A stretch of 64,000 nucleotides of DNA, taken from Neobacillus sp. PS3-34. Lineage in GTDB: Bacteria; Bacillota; Bacilli; Bacillales; Cytobacillaceae. The DNA lies in assembly GCF_030915465.1 (NCBI RefSeq), contig NZ_CP133267.1:2944501-3008500 (forward strand). The letters run 5' to 3'. Position numbers and translations under genes: made by a program. This document shows, piece after piece, positions 1 to 10,320 of this stretch. Position 1 is the first letter of the stretch. Each line of letters begins with the position of its first letter. Under the pieces are notes generated by a model. It searched no databases and was not told where the DNA came from. It saw only the letters and a program-made list of their open reading frames with translations.

Positions 1-2120
1 AGAAATCAAATGGAAAAACCATTTACCGAGTGCAGGGATTCACCTGAGCAGGCTGTGCGACAAAGTTCGAAAAGAACGTAAAACACCTGGATGGTGTTTT
101 TGATGCAAGTGTAAATTTCGGTGCCTCAAAGCTTACGGTTTATGGTGAAACATCAATCGAAGATCTAGAAAAAGCAGGTGCTTTTGAAAATATAAAAGTG
201 ATACCAGAAAAACAACGTTTTGAAGAGAAAAAAGAACCGTTTTTGAAAAAACATTCAACGGTCATTGTCTCGTTTGTTTTCTTACTAATTGGATGGCTTT
301 CAGGACAAATGAATGGGGAAGAGAGTATAATATCGATTTTAGCTTATGGTGTTTCTATTTTGATTGGTGGTTATCGACTTTTTATTACGGGACTGAAAAA
401 TTTAACTCGTTTAGAATTTGATATGAGATCCTTAATGACAATTGCTGTCATAGGAGCTGCGTTTATTGGCCAATGGGGAGAAGGAGCAACAGTTGTTATC
501 CTGTTTGCAATAAGTGAAGTTCTTGAATCCTACTCGATGGATAAAGCGCGACAATCGATTCGTTCATTAATGGATATTGCTCCAAAAGTAGCATTAATAA
601 GAAGAGGAAATAAAGAATTTTCAGTTGATGTAGATGATATTCAGATAAGCGACATAATGATCGTTAAACCAGGACAAAAGATTCCCATGGACGGTATCGT
701 AGTAAAAGGATTATCGGCAGTTAATCAAGCTGCGATTACAGGAGAATCAGTTCCTGTTTCAAAAACAGTTGATGATGAAGTGTTTGCTGGAACCCTTAAT
801 GAAGAAGGACTTCTTGAAGTAAAAGTCACAAAACATGTGGATGATACCACAATTGCAAAGATTATTCATTTGGTAGAGGAGGCTCAGGCAGAACGTGCTC
901 CTTCTCAGGCCTTTGTGGATCGATTTGCCAAATATTACACACCTGTGATCATGTTCATTTCGCTGTTGGTCGCTGTACTTCCACCACTAATGTTTGATGC
1001 GGAATGGAGTAAATGGATTTATCAGGGTCTTGCTGTATTAGTGGTTGGGTGTCCTTGTGCACTGGTGATTTCCACACCTGTTTCGATTGTGACCGCAATC
1101 GGAAATGCTGCACGAAACGGTGTTCTAATCAAAGGCGGTATTCATTTAGAAGAGATGGGGGCTATTAAAGCCATTGCTTTTGACAAAACAGGTACGTTAA
1201 CGGAGGGAATTCCAGTAGTAACGGATTACCTTCCACAAGCAAATTCAAATCCTAATGAATTGCTAACTATTATTGCAGCATTAGAAAATGGTTCTCAACA
1301 TCCATTGGCTTCTGCCATTATGAAAAAAGCGGAAAAAGAGAACTTACCTTATCAAAGTGTTTCAATAGAAGAATTTTCTTCGATAACTGGAAAAGGTATC
1401 AAAGGGAAAGTTAATAATCAAATCTATTTTGTAGGCAGTCCGAATTTGTTTGAAGAATTAATAACAAATGGGATTCCAACTAATCTAAAAGCATCCATTT
1501 CTGAACTGCAAAATAAAGGTAAAACCGTTATGGTCGCTGGTACTTCTTCAGAAATATTGGCACTAATCACAGTTGCTGACGAAGTGAGAGGGAACAGTAA
1601 ATCAGTAATACAAAAACTTCACTCTTTAGGTATTCAAAAAACAATCATGTTAACGGGTGATAATTCAGGGACTGCGAACGCTATTGGAAAGCAGGCAGGA
1701 GTTTCTGATATACAAGCAAATCTTCTACCGCAAGATAAATTAACTTTTATTAAAGAATTAAGAAATAAATATAATCGTGTAGCAATGGTAGGGGACGGTG
1801 TGAATGATGCACCAGCTCTCGCAGCATCTACTGTTGGTATTGCTATGGGTGGAGCTGGAACTGACACTGCTCTAGAAACAGCTGATATTGCTCTTATGGC
1901 TGATGACCTGGGTAAACTTCCATTCACTTTAAAACTAAGCAGGAAAGCTTTATTTATCATCAAACAAAACATCATTTTCTCATTAGGGATTAAACTATTA
2001 GCATTATTACTAGTAATTCCAGGATGGTTAACCCTTTGGATTGCGATATTTGCGGATATGGGTGCAACGCTCATTGTTACATTAAATGGTTTACGACTTC
2101 TCAGAGTAAAAGATAAATAA
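1..2120 (+). CDS. cadA: CadA-type heavy-metal (Zn/Cd/Pb) P1B ATPase, 5' end outside window, in-frame TGA
   Basis: Membrane ATPase exporting divalent soft metals from the cytosol. Seen in order: an N-terminal heavy-metal-associated domain (about bases 24-190), the TGES actuator loop, the membrane metal site VVGCPCALV, the phosphorylation site DKTGT, the HP pair of the nucleotide domain (GSQHPL), [14 protein letters not shown], and a final membrane pair containing FADMG, typical of the Zn/Cd branch. The frame enters from before base 1. At 45-47 it reads TGA exactly where the first Cys of the metal-binding GFTCxxC motif belongs; the second Cys follows (AGCA). The first start after this stop is GTG 198, which would give a 640-residue pump without the domain. 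I cannot tell real nonsense from a sequencing error. The following genes are also metal-related. A terminator follows directly. Confidence 0.92.
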
Positions 2121-2126
2121 ATTTAG

Positions 2127-2151
2127 GGCTTCCCTCTCTGGGAAGCCTTTT
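2127..2151 (+). terminator. Intrinsic terminator after cadA
   Basis: 8-bp stem GGCTTCCC/GGGAAGCC with a 5-nt loop, followed by TTTT. It lies 6 nt after the cadA stop and just ahead of the methyltransferase RBS. Confidence 0.75.
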
Positions 2152-2168
2152 AGTGGGAGGAGACAAAT

Positions 2169-2792
2169 GTGAATAATGGTTGGAATCGATTTATTTATAA
2201 GTGCTGGTCGCCTATTTATGATTGTTTTTTTAATTCAGGGATGTTTTTAACGGCAAGAAAAAAGATATTTAAAGATTTATCATTAGCTAAGGGGAGTAAA
2301 GTTCTTTTTGTGGGTGTTGGAACGGGAGCAGATATACCTTTCTTTTTGAACAAAGGATTTGAAATAACAGCCATTGATTATTCTGCTGATATGTTGAAAT
2401 GGGCAAAGGAAAAATATCCAGATTCATCAATCACCTTCCTAGAGATGGATGCACAAAAGATGGAATTTAGCGATGCGTCATTTGATTTTATTGCTGCTAA
2501 TTTAATTCTTAGTGTAGTACCCAATCCTGAAAAATCTTTAAAAGAAATAGTAAGGGTCCTAAAGGGAAATGGTAAATTCCTTATTTTTGATAAGTTTGTC
2601 CCTAAAAACAAAAAAATGAAAATGACACATAGACTCCTACGTCCCATTGTGAAATTACTCGGTACAGATATAGGATTAGATTTTTATGAGATGTACAAAG
2701 CAGTTGAAAATCAATGCGATTTGATTCAAGATGAAAATGTTATGTTCAACGGTATGTATAGAAAAATAGTAGGATTAAGAAAGGAGAAGTAA
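2169..2792 (+). CDS. Class I SAM-dependent methyltransferase (UbiE-like fold)
   Basis: 207-residue soluble methyltransferase of the Rossmann-type class I fold. The SAM-binding motif I is VLFVGVGTGAD (about residues 45-55), followed by an acidic strand end (ITAIDYS) and the FDFIAANLILSVVPNP segment typical of UbiE/COQ5-like enzymes. The substrate cannot be read from the sequence. GTG at 2169 is chosen as start because GGGAGGAG lies just upstream, while the overlapping ATG at 2167 runs straight into TGA. The gene sits 17 nt behind the cadA terminator and before the czrA promoter, so it is probably read through from cadA. A role in metal or membrane-lipid stress is only inferred from position. 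Confidence 0.85.
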   Translation: MNNGWNRFIYKCWSPIYDCFFNSGMFLTARKKIFKDLSLAKGSKVLFVGVGTGADIPFFLNKGFEITAIDYSADMLKWAKEKYPDSSITFLEMDAQKMEFSDASFDFIAANLILSVVPNPEKSLKEIVRVLKGNGKFLIFDKFVPKNKKMKMTHRLLRPIVKLLGTDIGLDFYEMYKAVENQCDLIQDENVMFNGMYRKIVGLRKEK

Positions 2793-2851
2793 ATTGAAAA
2801 ATTACTTTTCATATTTATTAGCATTTTGCTTATGATTCTGACCAAAGTAAA

Positions 2852-2880
2852 TTGACAATATGTGTATATGTGCATATACT
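2852..2880 (+). promoter_or_regulatory. czrA-czcD promoter with overlapping ArsR-family operator
   Basis: TTGACA (2852-2857), 17-bp spacer, TATACT (2875-2880): near-consensus sigma-A promoter. The spacer carries the inverted repeat TATATG-TG-CATATA (2865-2878), which overlaps the -10 box and is the kind of AT-rich dyad bound by ArsR/SmtB repressors. Autorepression by the CzrA-like product is the obvious inference. Confidence 0.8.
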
Positions 2881-2926
2881 AAAATTAACATATTAAATGT
2901 TTTTGTTGATTATTGGAGGGGGATAA

Positions 2927-3274
2927 ATGAATACTTCAAAAGAACTAAATAATGAAGAGAATAATATGGAAAAAAAACAAGTTGAATCCTTAAATGAAGA
3001 GACTTTATTTATTGTTTCCCAAACCTTCAAAGCATTATCCGATACCACAAGAATCAAAATCCTTCATTTGTTGTCCCAAAAAGAATGTTCGGTAAATGAA
3101 ATTGCCGAAGAATTGGGGTTACATCAATCAACAGTATCCCATCAATTAAGTTTTTTAAAAAACCTTCGCCTTGTGAAATTCAGGAGAGAAGGGACCACTA
3201 TTTTTTATTCCAATGACGATCAACATATTATTGACCTTTTACAACAAGCGGTCGATCACGCTTGCCATGAATAA
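2927..3274 (+). CDS. czrA: ArsR/SmtB-family metal-sensing repressor, CzrA type
   Basis: 115-residue winged-helix repressor that should release DNA when it binds Zn(II)/Co(II). The core [16 protein letters not shown] and the recognition helix region [10 protein letters not shown] are clear. The C-terminal helix has DQH, ten residues, then HACH: the D-x-H-x10-H-x2-H pattern of the alpha-5 zinc site in CzrA/SmtB. The Cys pair of the alpha-3 cadmium site seen in CadC is absent (only one Cys, KECSVNE), so CzrA is a better name than CadC. The ATG at 2927 follows GGAGGGGG; a second in-frame ATG lies 13 codons later. It is co-transcribed with czcD 28 nt downstream. Confidence 0.9.
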   Translation: MNTSKELNNEENNMEKKQVESLNEETLFIVSQTFKALSDTTRIKILHLLSQKECSVNEIAEELGLHQSTVSHQLSFLKNLRLVKFRREGTTIFYSNDDQHIIDLLQQAVDHACHE

Positions 3275-3302
3275 TTACTTTACCTAAAGGAGTGATAGAA
3301 AG

Positions 3303-4223
3303 ATGTCGCATAATCATAGCCATGGGCACCATCACGGACACAATCATACTCCAGCTAATTACGGATTTGCATTTGGAGTTGGAATTATCTTAAACACCAT
3401 TTTTATTATTGTTGAGGTCGTTTATGGTATCTTGGGAGATTCATTAGCATTGCTAGCAGATGCTGGACATAACATAAGTGACGTACTTGGTTTAGTGATT
3501 GCTTGGGTTGCAGTATGGCTAGGAAAAAAAGCCCCGACCGAAAAACGGACGTATGGATTCAAAAGAAGTTCTATCTTATCCGCATTATTCAATGCTGTTT
3601 TCTTATTGGTAGCCATTGGTGCCATTGCCTGGGAAGCGATACACCGTTTTTCTTCCCCACAGCCAGTGGCTGGGAAAACGGTCATTATTGTAGCTATTAT
3701 TGGTATAGTCATTAATACTATTACTGCCTTACTCTTTATGTCAGGGAGAAAAAATGACTTGAACATTCGTGGAGCGTTTATGCATATGGCTGCAGATGCA
3801 GTTGTTTCTCTTGGAGTAGTGATTGCAGGATTCATCATTCTTTGGACAGGATGGCAATGGCTCGACCCAATGGTCAGCCTTGGGATTTCTATTGTTATTC
3901 TTTTTGGGACTTGGGGACTATTAAAGGAATCAATTAATTTATCAATGGATGCGGTTCCGGAGGGAATTGACATCAATCAAATTAAGGAATATCTGATGAA
4001 AATTCCGACTATAACCGAAGTACATGACCTCCATGTTTGGGGAATGAGCACGACAGAGTCGGCTTTAACCGTTCATTTAATACGATCCGAAATAGATGAT
4101 AACGATGAGTTGCTTCAAAAATTAACGAAAGAATTACACGATCAATTCGGCATTGAACACGCCACCATCCAAATTGAAAAAGGAACATTTAGTTGTTTTC
4201 TACAACCTGAAGGTACGATTTAA
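3303..4223 (+). CDS. czcD: Cation diffusion facilitator CzcD (Zn/Cd/Co efflux)
   Basis: 306-residue inner-membrane antiporter of the CDF family, exporting Zn2+, Cd2+ or Co2+ in exchange for H+/K+. The N terminus is His-rich (HNHSHGHHHGHNH). Membrane helix 2 carries HNISD (LLADAGHNISDV) and helix 5 carries HMAADAVVS, which together give the paired H/D metal site. The C-terminal cytosolic domain starts near residue 210 and ends with a ferredoxin-like fold (HDLHVWGMS). The length matches B. subtilis CzcD. AAAGGAGTG precedes the start. It is the second gene of the czrA operon and so is expected to be induced by excess metal. Confidence 0.94.
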   Translation: MSHNHSHGHHHGHNHTPANYGFAFGVGIILNTIFIIVEVVYGILGDSLALLADAGHNISDVLGLVIAWVAVWLGKKAPTEKRTYGFKRSSILSALFNAVFLLVAIGAIAWEAIHRFSSPQPVAGKTVIIVAIIGIVINTITALLFMSGRKNDLNIRGAFMHMAADAVVSLGVVIAGFIILWTGWQWLDPMVSLGISIVILFGTWGLLKESINLSMDAVPEGIDINQIKEYLMKIPTITEVHDLHVWGMSTTESALTVHLIRSEIDDNDELLQKLTKELHDQFGIEHATIQIEKGTFSCFLQPEGTI

Positions 4224-4252
4224 CTAATTGTACAAAAACAGCAATTCCCATA

Positions 4253-4312
4253 AGGAATAAATTCAACTACACCTCTGTCTGCGCCTAAAGGCTTGCCAAT
4301 CGGTGAGTTTAT
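4253..4312 (+). repeat. Dispersed intergenic repeat, family A, copy 1
   Basis: The segment CTCTGTCTGCGCC...GGCTTGCCAATCGGTGAGTTT closely matches a second copy at 26344-26392 (CTCTGTCTTCGCCC...GGCTCGCCAATCGGCGAGTTT). Both lie in non-coding gaps after operon ends. Part of the motif is self-complementary (CTTGCCAATCGGTGAG). Function unknown. Confidence 0.6.
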
Positions 4313-4464
4313 ATTTATCTCGTTCGGAGATGTCGAGTCCATACGTCGCTAAACGGATGCTTGCGCTTATCTTTAAAACTATTATTTTTACGTTAGCGGT
4401 TGCATTTTAGGAGAGAAATTTTTAGAATACTTGTAATGGACGTGAAAATAATGAGGTGTTTTGA

Positions 4465-4765
4465 ATGATTATCGAATATTTATCGGCGCTGACTCTGCCG
4501 GCTGCTTGTTTTGTTGTTTACGAGAGTTGCCTATAACCGCGTCATTGCGCTCGTGTTGACGGTTGCGCTGATAGCAACCTCTGTTTATAAAGGATATACG
4601 AATACCATGACTTTGATAATTATTGATGCCTTTTCATTAACGGCCGGTTTCTGGCTCGCTTCAAAAATGAAGCCCAGGAGAGCCGGGGCCGAGCATGATT
4701 TAAACCTGTCGACTATTAATAGCGGCAGGTTTTTTATTTCAAGCCGAAAAACCGACCACTGTTGA
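4465..4765 (+). CDS. csbA: CsbA-like small membrane protein (frame broken near 4500)
   Basis: Short hydrophobic protein of the CsbA/DUF2198 family; in B. subtilis csbA is a sigma-B-controlled gene directly upstream of uvrB, as here. The start ATG 4465 follows GAGGTG and encodes MIIEYLSALTLPA. The frame then shifts near 4500, after which LFTRVAYNRVIALVLT and the second membrane segment IIDAFSLTAGFWLASKM follow. A restored GGCCC at the break would give LPALLVLLFTRV. The frame also runs through the terminator hairpin at 4703-4735, so the real C terminus probably ends near EHD, hinting at a second error. Function unknown. Confidence 0.7.
4703..4735 (+). terminator. Intrinsic terminator after csbA
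   Basis: 9-bp stem AACCTGTCG/CGGCAGGTT with one G-T pair, 11-nt loop and a T run. Confidence 0.75.
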
Positions 4766-4775
4766 GCGAATAAGG

Positions 4776-4818
4776 AATTAATCAAACGTTTGATTAATTT
4801 CTATTTTCATAAAAATAG
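4776..4818. promoter_or_regulatory. Perfect 24-bp palindrome plus adjacent inverted repeat upstream of uvrB
   Basis: 4776-4799 is a perfect palindrome with half-site AATTAATCAAAC and no loop. At 4801-4818 a second inverted repeat follows (CTATTTT-cata-AAAATAG). A gapless palindrome of this length looks more like a dimeric repressor operator than a terminator, but no regulator is identified. Confidence 0.5.
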
Positions 4819-4830
4819 AATGTCAGTTCG
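4817..4830 (+). promoter_or_regulatory. Probable LexA (DinR) box of the uvrBA operon
   Basis: AGAATGTCAGTTCG matches the Bacillus SOS box CGAAC-N4-GTTCG at 8 of the 10 defined positions. It lies about 30 bp before a -10-like TAGAAT (4863-4868). LexA control of uvrBA is established in B. subtilis; the exact site here is inferred. Confidence 0.5.
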
Positions 4831-4976
4831 CATATTGTTGGTTTGTTTGGGGCAGTTTGTGGTAGAATGTTGATATGAGATTTTATGGAAGACGCTTATC
4901 AGCACAACCCGGTCCGCAAGCTTGCTACAAAGGCTGATAATTGCTGTTCAATTAATGGAACACAGGAGGATGTTTT

Positions 4977-6955
4977 GTGAAGGACCAATTCGAATTAGTT
5001 TCAAAATATTCACCACAAGGAGATCAGCCGGAAGCTATCCGAAAACTAGTGGAAGGCATTGAAAATAAAAAACGTTACCAGACGCTGCTTGGAGCTACCG
5101 GTACGGGCAAGACGTTCACAGTCTCAAATGTCATAAAAGAAGTGAACAAGCCAACACTGGTGATTGCCCATAATAAAACGCTGGCAGGCCAGCTTTACAG
5201 CGAATTTAAGGACTTTTTTCCGAACAATGCGGTTGAGTATTTCGTCAGTTATTACGATTACTTCCAACCGGAGGCGTATGTGCCTCAAACGGATACATTC
5301 ATTGAAAAAGATTCCAGTATTAATGAAGAAATAGATAAATTGCGCCACTCAGCCACATCTTCTTTATTTGAACGTCGTGATGTGATTGTCATCGCCAGTG
5401 TGTCGTGCATCTATGGTTTAGGTTCCCCGGAGGAATACCGTGAGATGGTGCTGTCCATCCGGACCGGGATGGAGATTGAACGTAACCAGCTTTTGCACCG
5501 ACTTGTCGATATCCAATACGAACGGAATGATATCGATTTTAAACGCGGAACATTCCGAGTACGCGGCGATGTTGTCGAGATTTTCCCGGTTTCACGCGAT
5601 GAACATTGCGTTCGGGTAGAGTTTTTTGGAGATGAAGTGGACCGGATCCGCGAAGTCAATGCGCTGACAGGCGAAATTATCGGCGAGCGCGAGCATGTTG
5701 CGATTTTCCCTGCATCCCACTTCGTTACGAGAGAAGAAAAGCTTAGAATTGCGATTGGAAATATCGAAAAAGAGCTTGAGGGGCGGCTTGCGGAACTTAA
5801 GGCAGACGATAAACTCCTTGAAGCGCAGCGCCTCGAGCAGCGTACTCGCTATGATCTCGAAATGATGAGAGAGATGGGTTTCTGTTCAGGCATCGAGAAC
5901 TATTCGAGACATTTGACACTCCGCGCGCCAGGCTCGACCCCATATACGCTGATGGATTATTTTCCGGATGATTTCTTGATTGTCGTCGATGAATCGCATG
6001 TTACGCTCCCACAAATAAGGGGTATGTTTAATGGTGACAACGCCCGTAAACAGGTTCTTGTCGACCACGGATTCCGTTTGCCGTCAGCATTGGATAACCG
6101 CCCGCTCACATTTGAGGAGTTCGAACAGCATATCTCTCAGCTGATCAATGTTTCGGCAACACCGGGACCATATGAGATTGAGCATACGCCTGAAATGATT
6201 CAGCAGATCATCCGCCCTACAGGCCTGCTTGACCCGCTTATCGAGGTGCTGCGAATTGAAGGACAGATTGATGACCTCATTGGTGAAATCCATGATCGTG
6301 TAAAGAAGAACGAACGCGTACTGGTTACGACCCTTACGAAAAAAATGTCCGAGGATCTAACCGACTATTTAAAGGAAATCGGCATCAAGGTTCAATACCT
6401 GCATTCTGAGGTTAAAACGCTGGAACGGATTGAAATTATCCGCGATCTCCGGCTTGGAAAATATGATGTGCTCATCGGGATCAACCTTTTGAGAGAAGGG
6501 CTGGATATTCCTGAAGTATCACTTGTCACGATTTTGGATGCGGATAAAGAAGGCTTCCTCCGCTCCGAGCGATCTCTAATCCAGACGATTGGCCGTGCAG
6601 CCCGGAATTCGAATGGGCAGGTCATTATGTATGCTGATAAGATGACGAACTCGATGGAGCTGGCAATCAGTGAGACGAAACGCCGCCGCGAGATCCAGGA
6701 AGAGTATAACCGGAAGCACGGCATCACACCGATGACAATCCAGAAGGATATCCGCGATGTTATTGGGCCACCCAGGCTGCCGAGGAGCAGGAAGAGTATA
6801 AGCCGTCTGCTTCATATAGTAAAATGAACAAAAAAGAAAAAGAGCGCCTGATGATGTCAATGGAACAAGAAATGAAGGAAGCTGCCAAAGCGCTTAATTT
6901 TGAACGCGCTGCTGAGCTTAGAGATTTGTTATTAGAGTTGAAAGCGGAAGGATGA
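4977..6955 (+). CDS. uvrB: UvrB, excinuclease ABC subunit B (frameshift near 6765)
   Basis: DNA-damage-verifying helicase-like subunit of nucleotide excision repair; it receives DNA from UvrA and recruits UvrC. Visible: Walker A GATGTGKT (about residue 40), the beta-hairpin region [11 protein letters not shown], the DESH box ([11 protein letters not shown]), motif [15 protein letters not shown] sequence and [12 protein letters not shown] 4977 is used, 8 nt after AGGAGG. After RDVI the frame is lost at 6765; one extra base there restores the C-terminal UvrB/UvrC-binding domain, which ends [18 protein letters not shown] and stops at 6955, 7 nt before uvrA. Full family length (about 660 residues) then results. 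Likely SOS-induced. Confidence 0.95.
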
Positions 6956-6962
6956 CGTAAAT

Positions 6963-9841
6963 ATGGCAATGGATAAACTGATTGTCAAAGGTGCCAGAGC
7001 TCATAATTTAAAAAATATAGATGTCACCATTCCGAGAGATAAACTTGTAGTGTTGACAGGACTTTCCGGATCAGGGAAGTCCTCGCTGGCCTTTGATACG
7101 ATTTACGCAGAAGGACAGCGCCGGTATGTTGAATCGCTGTCTGCTTATGCCCGGCAATTTTTAGGGCAAATGGATAAGCCGGATGTGGACGCAATAGAAG
7201 GACTGTCCCCGGCCATCTCGATTGACCAAAAAACTACAAGCCGGAACCCGCGTTCAACCGTGGGAACGGTAACAGAAATATATGACTATTTGAGACTATT
7301 GTTTGCACGTGTCGGCCTGCTGACGTGCCCAACCCATGGAATTGAAATTTCCTCTCAGACCGTTGAGCAAATGGTTGACCGCATTCTTGAGTATCCGGAA
7401 CGGACGAAAATGCAAATTCTCGCACCGATTGTTTCAGGAAGAAAAGGCACCCATGCCAAAGTGTTTGAAGATATTAAAAAGCAGGGATATGTACGTGTCC
7501 GTGTCGATGGCGAAATGCTTGACCTCGGTGATGAAATTGAACTTGAGAAGAATAAAAAGCATTCAATTGAAGTCGTAGTTGATCGAATCGTGGTAAAGGA
7601 AGGAGTCGCATCCCGTCTTGCTGACTCACTCGAAAGCGCGCTTCGCCTTGGTGAAGGCAACGTAATCGTGGATGTGATCGGTGAGGAAGAGCTATTGTTT
7701 AGTGAAAACCATGCCTGCCCTATCTGCGGATTTTCGATTGGCGAGCTGGAGCCACGCATGTTTTCATTTAACAGTCCTTATGGGGCATGCACTGAATGTG
7801 ACGGGCTCGGTTCAAAGCTCGAAGTCGATGCTGATCTTGTCATCCCGAATAAAGAGCTGTCGTTAAAAAAACATGCGATTGCACCTTGGGAGCCGACGAG
7901 CTCGCAATATTACCCTCAGCTGCTTGAAGCAGTATGCAATCACTTTGGAATCGATATGGATGTTCCGGTGAAAGATTTGCCGAAGGATCATTTGGATAAA
8001 ATTTTATACGGATCGGAAGGACAGAAAATCCGCTTCCGCTATCAAAATGATTTTGGCCAGGTGAAGGACGGCAATATCGTATTTGAGGGCGTTATCCGAA
8101 ATGTGGAGAGACGTTTTAAGGAAACTGGTTCTGACTGGATCCGTGAGCAGATGGAAAAATATATGTCACAGCATCCGTGCCCGACATGTAAAGGATACCG
8201 TTTGAAAAAGGAAAGCCTGGCGGTGCTTATTTCCGGACGGCATATTTCCGAGGTTACATCACTTTCAATCGAGGAAGCGGACCAATTTTTCAAATCGCTT
8301 GAACTAACGGAAAAAGAAATGCAGATTGCGAAGCTCATATTCCGCGAAATAAGTGAACGGCTCGGGTTCTTAATCAATGTTGGCCTTGATTACCTGTCGT
8401 TAAGCCGGGCTGCCGGGACGCTATCCGGTGGTGATGCCAGAGAATTAGGCTTGCTACACAAATTGGTTCCAGGCTGACAGGTGTCCTCTATATTCTCGAC
8501 GAACCTTCTATCGGCCTTCATCAGCGCGATAATGACCGCCTGATTGGTACGTTGAAAAATATGCGAGATATTGGGAACACGCTGATTGTTGTCGAACACG
8601 ATGAAGATACAATGCTTGCTGCTGACTATTTAATCGATGTCGGTCCAGGAGCAGGTGTCCATGGAGGCGAGATTGTTTCCGCAGGTACTCCGGAAGAGGT
8701 CATGAATGATCCGAATTCGCTTACTGGCCAATACCTTTCCGGAAAAAAATACATTCCGCTGCCAGTTGAGCGACGCAAGTCGGATGGCCGCTATATTGAA
8801 ATTAAGGGTGCATCCGAAAACAATCTGCGGAATGTAAACGTAAAATTCCCACTTGGCATGTTTGTCGCCATAACAGGCGTATCCGGTTCAGGAAAGAGTA
8901 CGCTAATTAATGAGATCCTTCATAAATCGCTCGCGCAAAAGCTTCACAATGCGAAAAGTAAACCGGGAGAGCATAAGGACATCAAGGGTATTGATTATTT
9001 GGAAAAGGTCATTGATATCGATCAATCACCAATAGGCAGGACACCGCGTTCGAATCCTGCTACTTATACCGGTGTATTCGATGATATCCGTGATGTCTTC
9101 GCTTCCACAAACGAAGCAAAGGTGCGCGGCTATAAGAAAGGCCGTTTCAGCTTTAACGTAAAAGGCGGCCGTTGTGAGGCATGCCGCGGAGACGGTATTA
9201 TCAAAATTGAAATGCACTTTTTACCAGATGTATACGTACCTTGTGAAGTGTGCCATGGCAAGCGCTATAACCGCGAAACACTTGAGGTAAAATACAAAGG
9301 GAAAAATATTTCAGATATTTTGGATATGACAGTCGAGAATGCGCTCGAATTCTTTGAAAATATCCCGAAAATCAGCCGCAAGCTGCAGACTATTTATGAT
9401 GTTGGTTTAGGTTATATTACACTGGGCCAGCCTGCCACAACCCTTTCCGGAGGGGAAGCGCAGCGTGTGAAGCTGGCATCTGAGCTGCACCGCCGCTCAA
9501 ACGGCAAGTCATTCTACATTTTGGATGAGCCGACAACAGGGCTCCATGTAGATGATATTTCCCGCTTGTTAGTTGTCCTTCAGCGCCTGGTCGAAAACGG
9601 GGACACTGTTTTAGTGATCGAGCATAATCTCGATGTGATTAAAGCTGCCGATTTTATTATCGACCTTGGTCCAGAGGGTGGCGATAAAGGAGGTACCATC
9701 ATTGCTTCCGGCACACCTGAAAAAGTGGCCGAAGTCCAAGGATCCTATACAGGCAAATACCTCAAACCAGTTCTTATCCGCGACCGTTTAAGAATGGAAA
9801 AACAAATCAAGCAGCAGGAAGAAAGCGTAAGTGTGAAATAG
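6963..9841 (+). CDS. uvrA: UvrA, excinuclease ABC subunit A (frameshift near 8435)
   Basis: ABC-type ATPase that scans DNA for bulky lesions and loads UvrB. Two ABC modules are visible: Walker [13 protein letters not shown] near residue 32 and [12 protein letters not shown] in the second half, each with zinc-binding Cys pairs (CPICGFS...[14 protein letters not shown]...CEVCHG) and signature LSGG motifs. The first signature is disturbed: after LSGG the frame changes at about 8435. Restoring GGCCC gives [19 protein letters not shown], and the sequence then runs cleanly into the [14 protein letters not shown] stretch to the stop at 9841. Rebuilt length is about 959 residues, as in B. subtilis. 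Same operon as uvrB. Confidence 0.95.
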
Positions 9842-9852
9842 ATGAAATGGGG

Positions 9853-9890
9853 AGAGCTGAAGCCATATGTGGGCTTCAGCTCTTTTTTAT
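9853..9890 (+). terminator. Intrinsic terminator of uvrBA
   Basis: Perfect 11-bp stem GAGCTGAAGCC/GGCTTCAGCTC, 7-nt loop, long T run. Confidence 0.9.
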
Positions 9891-9973
9891 TTTTTCTCCC
9901 CATCTCTCAGGTTCTTCTCTATGAATCTTTTTGCCCGGTGGCTCGTAATATATATGGAAGGAGTTGAACGAGG

Positions 9974-10288
9974 ATGGAGAATCGAAAAATCCTGTCGGCA
10001 CTGTGCTATTTTAGTATTTTGTTTGCGGGGTTTCTTTTTCCGCTGGTGGTGTTTTTTGTATCGGAGGACAATGTGACGAAGGGGCATGCCAAGAAGGCGC
10101 TCTTTTCCCATTTGATTCCGCTGATTCTTGTTCCGATAATAGGCATCAGTTTTTTCTTTGATATAAGGAGGATGGGCGATGGCGTGCCGGTTTTAACATT
10201 AGTGACCGTCGCACTGATGATGCTTGTGAGTTTCGTAGTGTTGATATGGAATATTGTAAAAGGAGTAAAGGTGCTGAGAGATGAATAA
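9974..10288 (+). CDS. yvlA: YvlA-like DUF4870 membrane protein
   Basis: 104-residue membrane protein with about three hydrophobic segments: LSALCYFSILFAGFLFPLVVFF, the LIPLILVPIIGISFFF stretch and VLTLVTVALMMLVSFVV. It matches the size and layout of the DUF4870 family and sits where yvlA lies in B. subtilis (uvrBA-yvlABCD). GAAGGAG precedes the ATG. Function unknown; the B. subtilis yvl genes respond to envelope stress. yvlB follows after 32 nt. Confidence 0.75.
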   Translation: MENRKILSALCYFSILFAGFLFPLVVFFVSEDNVTKGHAKKALFSHLIPLILVPIIGISFFFDIRRMGDGVPVLTLVTVALMMLVSFVVLIWNIVKGVKVLRDE

Positions 10289-10320
10289 AAATGAGTGAGA
10301 ATGTTGAGGGAGGGAAAGGT

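Noticed and set aside
1634..2074. 146-codon minus-strand ORF opposite cadA
   Set aside because: Shadow of the ATPase coding sequence; Ser/Ile-rich composition typical of antisense frames.
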